Of a DNA stretch of 64,000 nucleotides, positions 55,992 to 64,000 are shown in pieces. This stretch comes from Panicum virgatum (taxonomy: Eukaryota > Streptophyta > Magnoliopsida > Poales > Poaceae), in contig NC_053146.1 of NCBI RefSeq assembly GCF_016808335.1, forward strand, positions 31,101,495 to 31,165,494, written 5' to 3'. Both the position numbers and the translations under genes were made by a program. The notes below the pieces were generated by a model. That model saw only the letters and a program-made list of their open reading frames with translations, searched no databases and was not told the origin of the DNA. Each line of letters opens with the position of its first letter. Position 1 is the stretch's first letter.

Positions 55992-56090
55992 CAATGGTAA
56001 GCCCGCTAAAACTAGCAGTGACAAAATAGTAATGTTTATCACACAATTCTATGATAACTTTAGCCAATTGCTTCCCCTGCAACGGCACCA
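54428..56090 (-). pseudogene. gag: gag of element A (Athila-like, degraded)
   Basis: Minus-strand fragments in changing frames encode a retrotransposon gag. A capsid-like segment at 55418-55627 includes LRLFPFSFLGKTNTWFYT and FLTKYFPVGKTNALQRKI. A CCHC zinc knuckle, CETCGQTGHTGNSC, lies at about 55010-55055. A (GA)n run at 55965-55991 encodes a Leu/Ser repeat near the N-terminus. Several stops and frameshifts make it non-functional. The 3' end was split by insertion of element B: reading resumes at 40841 (SREY joins [11 protein letters not shown] across the duplicated GATAC). Confidence 0.82.
55965..55991. repeat. (GA)n microsatellite inside element A gag
   Basis: Uninterrupted GA dinucleotides. 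On the gag strand they read as TC repeats encoding alternating Leu and Ser. Confidence 0.95.
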
Positions 56091-56094
56091 AAAA
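56074..56094 (-). other. Primer binding site of element A
   Basis: On the minus strand, TTGGTGCCGTTGCAGGGG follows the 5' LTR within a few bases. It resembles the TGGCGCCGTTGCCGGGG site usual in Athila-type elements (recalled as tRNA-Asp primed), with a few substitutions. Confidence 0.7.
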
Positions 56095-56098
56095 TGCT

Positions 56099-57757
56099 TG
56101 TTGGTGCCTCTTATGCTCAATATGAAATGGTATTCCGCAAGCGCATAGAATCACCGGTGTAGCAGTTCACCAACAGAGTATTCCGGGGTATTGTGAAAAT
56201 CCTCAGGGAAGCACTATGGTAAAGTATATCATAAATCGTAGTGACAACCTTTACTGATTATATTGACCGACTAATTCAGCAGGGGTAAGCCAGATAATTC
56301 GATAAGATAAATGGCCAGGCAATGACCGTTTGACACAGAAGACTCTGTACCTTAGAGAGGTAGCAGTTGGGAGGACAACGAGCGAGAAAGGACACCTGAT
56401 ACACTTCTAAACTACCGAGCTAGCCTCGCTAGAACAGACCTAAGCTTCTTCCTTGATGACAAGAACCTAGAGCTTACTTTGGTGGCCTCAGAGAAGGACT
56501 CCGAATGGGATGAGAAGAGAGTCCGATGACAGTCCGCAACTACTGCTATGAAAACACCCTACGAAGGACGGAAAAGGCTGTCACCACTTGCCATCTACCA
56601 CTGCGGTATCGTGGGGTGGAACACACTTTCTAGCTAGCACTAAGTCAGACACCACGTCTGAACTTGGTGCTAGGATTTCTCTTGAGGCCTTCAAGAGAAA
56701 TCCCCCTCAACCTAGCGAGCTTACTTGAGCTCACTAGTCCAGGTGAGAAAACCTGTAATAAAAGCTCCGTCAAACAAGAAAGATAACTTAAACTGACTAG
56801 AGGTAAGTTACTTCCGCAGACAAGTACTCGTACTTGGAAAGGTAAATGACTTGCAGAAAGTAAAGCTGACTCGAAGTAAATAAAGAATATTGCTTATATT
56901 AATAAAGTCAAATTAAAATATACAAGAGCTTATACCGATCTCCGATGACGACTCTGGATCCCCAAGACAAGCTCGACTCGACTCTAACTCCTAGCTACTA
57001 AGCCTACTCTAGAAATGAGAAAAGAGAGAACTCCTTTTGGTGTGTGTTTACATGTGAGGATGGGGGCCTTATTTATAGTAGCTCAAGGTTGGTAATTGGC
57101 CGGTAGCTACAGTTGTAAGCAACCCCTAACTTAGCTTGAACTTCACATGAAAGAGCGGCTTCAGTGGCTGCAAGGTGGGCCGGGCGGCCTCCCCTATGCT
57201 GGCCAGCCTGGGGTGAGTGCCATCTGGCACCGCCTTTCTAGTGGATGCTCCTAATTGCCTCGCTATGTCAGTTCCATTGGTGCTTGTTCCAAATGTAGTT
57301 ATCCTAGGCCGGGCGGCCCGGAAGAGGCCGGGCGGCCTACTTCCCGAGCCCATTGGCCCTCAGTTTCGCTGACATTGTAAATCAACGCTCAACATTACTC
57401 TTGGGTTGGGTATCACCGACGTTTGCTTCTCTAGGCACCGACTTGTGGGTCCTTTGGTTGATGCCCATGCCTTCCGGGTCCACCGACTGAATTAGGGGCC
57501 AATCCCATGTTTAGGAGAATTGTGAGCATGTCATGTTGCTCCTATCACAAGGATGCACCCATGTATGTTGAGGTGTTAGGCCGGCTGGCACGGTCGAGGC
57601 CAGGCAGCCTGGATCATCTCCATTTTCGTCGATTTTTGGGCTGGATCTTCTTATGGAATTTATTAGAATTAAATAAAATATGTATGGAACATAATGCAAA
57701 AACTCATTTTATTCCCGAGAAGTTGACGATCAGAATGTGAAATAATGGCCGTCAACA
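56099..57757 (-). repeat. 5' LTR of element A (1659 bp)
   Basis: Intact copy running TGTTG...CAACA. On the minus strand it holds a TATA motif (TATAAATA at 57070-57077) that should drive element transcription. It is the template for recognising the split left LTR, with many substitutions and small indels between the two (for example a ~13-bp indel near 26530 versus 56560). Confidence 0.9.
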
Positions 57758-57762
57758 GTGGT

Positions 57763-58095
57763 GACAGCTCTGTTAAGTGCCTTCGCAACCGTCCACGTCC
57801 AGGAATATAGTAGTAGCCTTATTTTCAGAGCTTTTCGGTTTTATCCATGGGAAGCTGATAGCCTGAGATAAACAGTTATGCTAGATCTCTCTTATCTTAA
57901 ATTTCTAAACCTTAGGATGCCCTCTCTATCTGTTGATTGTAACAATGTTGGATCCTTGGATGAACCTAAATCGTTGATAGTGTGCTCACATTCCTCAATG
58001 GATACGATACATCAAAATACTGCTCGGTGAAAGCTACAGCGGTATACGTACACTTGTGAATTTATTCGTGACGTTACAAAGTACCAACAGTAGGC
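57763..58095. mobile_element. Right part of the LTR-like sequence hosting element A
   Basis: Continues 20158-20332 across element A. CTGTTAAGTGCCTTCGCAAC and, near its end, GTGAAAGCTACAGCGGTATA and AAGTACCAACAG are wording I associate with the 3' end of a grass copia-type LTR. The family is recalled, not verified. Confidence 0.4.
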
Positions 58096-58540
58096 ATCCA
58101 AGTTCTCCTCCAATGAGGAGAGGGACTTGGACCGTACAACCCTTTGGTAGGCACAGGCTGTGTTGCTCAACCCGAGCGGGAATCAGGTGTGGTGTTCTTT
58201 AGATTGGACTAAATCCGATCTGAGGAAGCTTGGTGTAGCACTTGTCGAAGTCGCATTGAAAACAGACTCCTTGATCTCCTTGGCGAGGTCGGGGAGTAGC
58301 ATCACGTTGAGATGGTGAGATTGTCAACAAACTCGTTGAGATCATTGTTTTGCTTCGCTGGAGATGCCTCCGGCTCCAAGGTGTCAGCCAAGTGGCTATT
58401 GAAACCACGCGAACTATTGACGATACAGACCCAGGAGACGAAGACAAACATTGTGCCCTCGTTAAGCATGGCTCTGGTGATCTTGAAAGATGCCATTCAG
58501 TTCGCCAGTGGATCTTCAATGAGCACCGTTCCCTAGTGTG
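58096..58540. other. Unassigned sequence, probably transposon debris
   Basis: Short unconvincing ORFs on both strands and no domain recognised. Position between LTR-like segments suggests transposon-derived DNA. Confidence 0.3.
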
Positions 58541-60495
58541 CAGCTATCGGTGTTTAACCTCCAACCCCACTGAGGGATACCCCTGAGGTGGTAGTTTGTA
58601 GGTAGGGTATCGCCGAGATCTAGAACTCGATGGTGCAAGGAACACAAAACTTTACACAGGTTCGGGCCACCAAGAGCGTGATACACAACGTCCTGTGTGC
58701 CGATTTGTAGTGCCTTAGATGTTGATCGATTGGAGGATGTCAGACCTGGGGCCACGGGGTACCTGATGTGTCACGGATCCGTACCATATATGGGTGGGGC
58801 ATATCTCATACCCATGCATCATGTAGACTTGGAACTAGTAGGTATGAAAAGAGATCACACGAGTAGCACTCGAGATATGCTCCTAGGCTCAAATCGATCT
58901 AGGGTTTCATGTAACTATGGCAGAACCGCCCGACATAAATCGGCTTAAGTGCACTAACCATCATCGCAAAGGCAACTAGGTTTAACTCGCACATCACACA
59001 GAATACGTCGACAGTCCCTCGGGCAAAATACTGATAAAAACCACTTAAAACCTGGATAGAATAAAGACAAATAACTCACACAAAGGCGAGTCCAGAGATT
59101 ACAACATTACAACAATTCTTACACCAAAGAGTCTTAACTGTAATATAATACAGACCGAGTTTGAAAAGCATAAAAGCAGTTTACCAAGTTCTGGAATTCA
59201 GCAAGTACATCAGAGTTCAAATTGCAGAGGAAAATAATAAACAAAAGTTCTAACGACGATACACGATATCATGATGAAGCCCATAGGTGACATCACTCAT
59301 TATAATCATCATTGGCTGAAGTCGTGTCCCACGCAACCGACCAACCAGGAGGAAGATTACACGGCCAAGTCAAACTAGCAACCATGTCCTCAAATGTTTT
59401 ACCTCAAAAAATTAGAGCCACAAGCAAGGCTGAGTATACTAATACTCAGCAAGGCTTATCCGACTAAGGGTATACTTAGCCCATTATCTAGACATACAAG
59501 GCTTTTGGCTTGAGGGGTTTGTTTTGCTAAAAAGAAATAAAGAGTAAGTCCCTAATTTTATATTTTAGCTTTCAAGATTCTACTCCAATTTTAGATTTTA
59601 GATTTGAGCATCTGTCTCTAAGCAATTATTCAACCATCAATATTCATTATCATGTTCCACTTCTTACTATATGTGATAAAAGGGTCAAGCAGTCTCAATG
59701 ATTGTGAGAGATGGACGATTCGAATCGAATTTCTTAACATTGCAAAGCAAACCTAAACACACATCATGTGGTTACTCCAAGAGTCACAAGAGCCACTTTC
59801 ATTACGAATCATGGATCAGGGTCTCCATCCTTGACTACAGAGTAAGACGACTCTGCACCCGCATGTGCGCACATGAGAACATTCAAAGAAGGTGAAAGTA
59901 AAGTCTACTTGCCGGGCCAATCAGGTACTTATGCTTACCGATTACCATATTCTCGGCATGTGGTTAGTACGTTCAAACGCTTAACCACCAATACCACAAA
60001 CTTCGACCTTATCAATTTTCACTAAATAGATGGGGCATCACAAGTACAATAGTCCTGCCCGTAGACCTTATAGTTGCAGCATGTAGTAAACATCCAACTC
60101 CTATAATTCTCGTGAGTGACAGAAAATTACTCGACTTCTACCGAACCATTAGCATATAGCGACCTACACATACTAGTGTTCAAGCATAGGTACCTAGGAT
60201 CATGCAAATAAGGTTCCAATCAACTCCGGTAAACTTAAATGCACAGGTATATAGGAATAATAATAAGTTGCATAAATTTAAAAAAGATAGGACATGCTCC
60301 AGGGCTCGCCTTCTTGAGCAAACTAGCCTTGGGCTCTTCCGAACTTTGGTTCAGGTCTTCAACAACTTCAGTTAGACTAACTTGAGCTCCATGCTGCTCA
60401 CTCTTGGACTCCGGCACCAGCTCATACGTACCATTGGCGAGAGTGGTCGTATCTATATGAAATGCACAAGCATGAGTTGTTGTGATGTTAACACG
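58541..60495. mobile_element. LTR-derived debris, probably gypsy
   Basis: A first segment (TCGGTGTTTAACCTCCAACC, ACTTTACACAGGTTCGGGCC) looks like the edge of a grass gypsy LTR and ends near 58760. A second starts at TGTCACGGATCCG (58769) and contains GGCAGAACCGCCCGACATAA and the hairpin GCTGAGTATACTAATACTCAG near 59431-59452, both familiar from Tekay/RIRE3-like LTRs. I could not fix ends or a target duplication. No coding region. Confidence 0.4.
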
Positions 60496-61077
60496 TCTTA
60501 CATTAATTCACAATAAACTTGTAATCCAACAAAATCCAAGTTGGAGAGCAAAACACTTTCTTTTTCTTTTTACTGGGCAGTCATTTATAGAGTATTATCT
60601 AACATGATTTAGTTCATAAGGGAACTAGGGGCGGGTGGTTTTCCAAAATCTTGGTAACTCATGCAAGTGTCACAACTTTCAATATTCACTAGACTATCAG
60701 GAATATATCAAAAATAAAGTTGGTCGTCTCCTCTAGTCACGAAATTTTTATACATGGTATAAACATAATGATCAGCCTACTACAAAAATTTCAGCTAATT
60801 TCATGTAGCAGAGTAACCATGAAAAATAAACAAGTAGCTACTGCTAGAAAAAACAATAAATTGTATAGGACAAACCATGCAAGTAATGGTAGTGAAATTT
60901 TGAATGAGTGTTGATGATCTAATGATGAGTCTATTGCAAAATTTTCAGAATTAAAGGAGTTGTATACAAAGCATGAAAAATAGAACATTATATAGCTACA
61001 TGGATCAAAACTAATTTCCACGGACAGTTATACTGAGTTCCAGAGGCTCAAAATCTACTAGCCTTATTATGCACTCA
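60496..61077. other. AT-rich sequence with no recognised feature
   Basis: Only short ORFs. It could be more LTR debris or the original target of the Sirevirus-like insertion. Confidence 0.3.
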
Positions 61078-62761
61078 TGTAAGGATCGATGGACCAAGAG
61101 GGGGGTGAATTGGGCATTTTTCAAATTTCTAAAACAAAGTAAAGCAACCTTAACCTATGCAAAACTAGTAAGGCTCAATTCACCAAACGGCTAGCTAAGC
61201 AAACTACACAAGCTTACAAAGAAACAACAAGATATTAAACTAAGGAAGGTAGAGCTAAGCTATGATCTCGAAGGTCAAGCACATAAATAATTGCATGAAA
61301 GTAAGTGCTTGAAAGTAAAGAGTGGGCAAGAGACAACCGGATTTTTTCCCGTGGTATCGATGTGTTGGCACACACCCCTAATCCACGTTGTGACACTCAC
61401 TAAGAGTCTTGTCACCTCCCAAGTCACCGAGACGAGGGCGCTCACTAAGAGTCTCTGTTCACCATCCCGGCGTGGTGGAGCTCAAGCCACGTACAACCTT
61501 CTTCGGGCTCCCACAATCGTTGGCAAGCTCCGGAAGAAACACCTTCAATCACCAAGATCGCCTAGGTGCTGCCAATCACCAAGAGTAACAAGCTAGGGCC
61601 TTCACTTGAGCAAGAACCGATCACCAAGAACGGATGCACACAAGCTTCTCTCTACTCAAGTCCTTAGTCTTGCTTCTTGATTGATTGAATGAACAAGTAT
61701 GTGAAAGATGAAGCTCAAGGTAGCTCTCAACAATGTATGAGTGTATGAATGTAGCCTGGTGTTAAGAGTGTGCAAAATGACCCATTGGAGGGGTATATAT
61801 AGGCAGCTCACACGAATAGAGCCGTTGGAGAAAAGCTGCCAGAAAACTGCATAGCGCCGGTTAATCTGACGATCCTCCAATAGCCAGTATCGGTTTAACT
61901 GATGAATGTAAACTGCCCCTTCTGAAAACTAGCCATTACAACTTGGGCAGATTAACCGACGTATCATCGGTTTAACCGGTGAGTGTAGTTGTCCACTAAT
62001 CAACTGAAAAACCAAGTCTCTGGACAACTGCACCGACGTTAACTCAAAACCATCGTCGGTTTAACCGGTGAGTACAACTTTAGAAATCCCTAAAAAAACC
62101 ATCTCACTGGTCAATTGCACCGGCGTCTCAATTCAAACAGCGTCGGTTTAACCGGTGTATGGAACCTTGAAACACCCTGGAAAAACCAACTCTGGACTAA
62201 TGCACTGACGTTAAATTCAAACATGTCGGTTTAACCGGTGTATTGACTTGTCCAGACTCTGCTGACTTCGTTTAACCGACGTATAGAAAAATGAAAGCGT
62301 CAGTTAAACCGGTGTTAAAGTCTTTTTCTGATTTTGCCTTTTCTGATTTGAGTCTTGAATGAAATCCAAATATTCTTGAGATATAAGTTGAAAACCACTT
62401 ATTTGAACTTCTAGGAACCTGAGTGACCATAGTGTGCATCCATTTTTGATTGACCATGTCCATGCTCAAGTTACTTGGCCTTAACCCCTCTTAATAGTGT
62501 GATCACTATAAAACTATAAAACCTATACTAACCTAAGTGTCCTTCTCATCCTTATGACACTTAGGACTAGAAAGATCCTTAGTCTTGACATATAATTGAG
62601 TTGAATACCGAGATCGCCTTTTTGAATAATGAAATTGAGGGGACTCTTTTGACATATGACCAAATGAGCGATAATGATCTATTAAGCTGCACAAACTCAT
62701 TAGTCACAATAATGGTTGTCATTAATCACCGAAACATACCTTGAGGGCCTAGATGCTTACA
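61078..62761 (-). repeat. 3' LTR of the Sirevirus-like element (1684 bp)
   Basis: Plus-strand ends are TGTAAGGATCGATGG and AGATGCTTACA. A minus-strand TATA box (CTATATATACC) lies at 61792-61803. Between about 61855 and 62320 it holds a cluster of palindromic CGTCGGTTTAACCGGTG units. The other LTR is not in the window, so age cannot be estimated. Confidence 0.75.
61855..62320. repeat. Cluster of palindromic GGTTTAACCGG units in the LTR
   Basis: At least five units spaced about 70-95 bp (near 61965, 62065, 62148, 62228, 62300) read CGTCGGTTTAACCGGTG, paired upstream with CACCGACGTTAA-like half-sites, giving CACCG...CGGTG stems. This resembles the palindrome clusters described for sirevirus LTRs. 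Confidence 0.8.
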
Positions 62762-63072
62762 ATCTCCCCCTTTTTGGTGATTGATGACAACACAATCATA
62801 AATATCGAGAGAGCGAGAAAGATAAAACAGGATAAACACAAGCAAACTCGAAAAAGGACCAAAAGAGCTCAACGGCTCAAACGAAATCCATAGATATGTC
62901 TCAAACCACAGCATACTCAAGCGTCAAATGTACATATCCATGAATTAACATCAAATGAGATATAAAAACATCAAGGTCCTGATAACTACGAGCTCTCTCT
63001 AACTCTACCCTCCCCCTGACTCCAACTCCCCCTGACTCTCCCCCTTTGGCGTCAAAGCACCAAAAAGGCGAG

Positions 63073-63894
63073 CTACTGATCCGGCTGTCGAGGTACAGCA
63101 AGGAAGCGGTCCGGATCATCGTCGTCGTCGTCGTCGGACGGAGAGCCCTCTGTGACGGACGGGAGCTGCCGGTCTGAACTGCCTGCTGGATCTGAACTAA
63201 CTGGGGGTGTAGCTATCGTCGAGGCTCTCGTGCTGGCACTGCCTGGAAGAGGGTCCATAGAATTGGTAACCGGCTCAGCAGAAGATGTGTCAACATCTGA
63301 AGTAGTAAGTGCTGAAACTGCCGGCTGTATCGACTGCTGAAGTAAGGAACCCTCTCCTCCTACCCCTGAAGGTAGTGTCTGTGGTACGATGGGGAGGGCG
63401 ACTGACTGGACTACCGAAGGAGACTCCTGGAAGAGTGAAGTCGCTGGCAGTGGTGAGAAGAGTGGACGACCGGCAGACCCAAGTAGTGCGGACATCGAGA
63501 ACGTGGTCTCCGGTTTCACTGAGGTAGCTGGAGCTGCAGTAGGGGCTGGAGCTGGAGTGACTGCAACCTGAGGTGCTCCAACACCCTGAAGACCTGGCTA
63601 TCCTGGCTGCTGTGGGGCGAGTCCGGTGTGAGTGTAAAGCTGTGTAATCATCCCGAACATCGCCATCATGCCCTGCTGCATCTGCTGGAACTGAGCGTCT
63701 GTCCTCTGTGAAACTCTGTCAATGAGCCCGACAAAGCGCTCCTCCGCTGCAGCACGCTCTCGGGCAGCCTCCCTTTGTATCGCTGCAAGCTGAGCCTCAT
63801 GGGCTCTCCTGGCCTCCTCCTGAGCGATCCGATCCTCTCTCTGCTGAGTAACAAGCTGCTTAAGAAGAGAGGTGAGCTCGGACGGCTGAGTCAC
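63073..63894 (-). pseudogene. 3' ORF of the Sirevirus-like element
   Basis: A minus-strand reading frame from ATG 63894 to the stop at 63073-63075, interrupted by one in-frame TAG at 63598-63600. The first part is a charged coiled coil (LTSLLKQLVTQQREDRIAQE, ARRAHEAQLAAIQREAARER) ending with QFQQMQQGMMAMFGMITQLY. The second is Ser/Pro/Thr-rich and disordered with a terminal Asp run (SPSDDDDDDDPDRFLAV). The position just upstream of the polypurine tract matches the extra 3' (env-like) ORF of sireviruses. The frame may extend beyond 63894, where further upstream sequence is only ~100 bp long here. Function is unknown. Confidence 0.55.
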
Positions 63895-64000
63895 CTGGGA
63901 CTCTGTGACAGTGGCAGGTGCTGGTGACTCTGGAGCTAGCTCTCTAGACCCCCCCTGCCTCGTGGTCGTGACTAGCTGGGGCTGCTGCAGGAAAGTACTC

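Larger units (their letters stand above)
20333..57757 (-). mobile_element. Element A: Athila-like Ty3/gypsy retrotransposon, non-autonomous, with nested insertions
   Basis: The two LTRs start TGTTG(C/G)TG(T/C)CTC (20333 and 56099) and end GGCCGTCAACA (27733 and 57757). A perfect 5-bp duplication GTGGT flanks the whole unit at 20328-20332 and 57758-57762. On the minus strand the order is 5' LTR (right), PBS, gag, protease fragments, a third ORF, polypurine tract, 3' LTR (left). No RT, RNase H or integrase of this element is present, so it would depend on enzymes in trans. Removing the nested elements B, C and the solo LTR leaves an element of about 9-10 kb. Gag and protease resemble Athila-type elements. 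Stop codons and frameshifts throughout and diverged LTRs indicate the oldest element of the stack apart from its host sequence. Confidence 0.85.
61078..64000 (-). mobile_element. Sirevirus-like Ty1/copia element, 3' part, extends past the window
   Basis: On the minus strand the element enters from the right edge with an open reading frame, then a polypurine-rich stretch, then the 3' LTR. The internal border reads CAAAAAGGGGGAGATTGTAA, the AGGGGGAG-type polypurine tract followed by LTR start TGTAAGCATC. Further (A)GGGGGAG copies occur upstream at about 63009-63048; multiple such motifs are a known trait of sireviruses. The 5' LTR and pol lie outside the window. Confidence 0.75.

Noticed and set aside
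20333..57757. Treating B and C as one element, or the three 1.2-kb LTR copies as LTRs of one element
   Set aside because: B and C are in opposite orientation with different LTRs. The 40847 and 53204 LTRs pair by the shared GATAC duplication, and the 21408 copy lies inside a different solo LTR.
58199..58519. 106-aa minus-strand ORF as a gene
   Set aside because: No domain recognised, competing frames of similar length, and transposon-debris context.
58769..60493. Complete LTR from TGTCACGG to GATGTTAACA
   Set aside because: The ends look plausible, but the flanking 5-bp sequences do not match and no paired copy is in the window.

Overview
This window is nuclear DNA from a plant, almost certainly a panicoid-type grass, in a pericentromeric or centromere-flanking setting. 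The evidence is a 10.5 kb array of a ~173-bp satellite whose conserved half resembles (recalled from memory) the cereal centromere satellites CentO and CentC, followed by a short GT-AG-spliced genic island, followed by ~44 kb of nested LTR retrotransposons typical of grasses. No bacterial, organellar, rRNA, tRNA or CRISPR features were seen.

Layout. 1-10560: diverged tandem satellite with higher-order (multi-monomer) organisation and a few local micro-duplications. 10600-14722: an intact-looking five-exon plus-strand gene encoding a ~278-aa CUE-domain protein; its ATG lies only ~320 bp after the last satellite monomer, and intron 1 carries a 502-bp hAT-like element. 15601-16146: a 546-bp CCGGT-rich hAT-like MITE with a perfect 8-bp target duplication. 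17137-18153: two minus-strand ORFs (204 aa, and a 48-aa Cys-tailed microprotein candidate 255 bp upstream of it). 18154-20332: intergenic sequence with TE remnants.

20333-57757 is one old Athila-like Ty3/gypsy element ('A', minus strand). It has 1.66-kb LTRs, a PBS, a polypurine tract and a perfect GTGGT target duplication, and has been split by later insertions. (i) A minus-strand solo LTR at 20581-26315 sits inside A's 3' LTR (TSD CTATA/CTGTA) and itself contains a 1.2-kb LTR copy of the B family. (ii) A damaged Tat-lineage gypsy element 'C' (plus strand, 32223-40562) interrupts A's protease region. (iii) A nearly complete Tat-lineage gypsy element 'B' (minus strand, 40847-54422, TSD GATAC) carries full-length LTRs and an intron-containing antisense gene with a plant-mobile-domain-type protein. 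Element A keeps gag, protease and a third ORF but has no RT, RNase H or integrase, so it looks non-autonomous.

57763-61077: LTR-derived debris. 61078-64000: the 3' LTR and the 3' part of the internal region of a Sirevirus-like Ty1/copia element (minus strand), running off the window.

The only genes likely to serve the host are the CUE gene and the one or two minus-strand ORFs at 17-18 kb; the rest is satellite and selfish DNA. The most unusual signals are the satellite-gene junction, the in-frame dispersed ACCGGTCTGACCGGT-type palindromes through element C, the antisense intron-bearing gene plus tandem hairpins at the convergent gene ends in element B, and the apparent internal promoter of A's third ORF.
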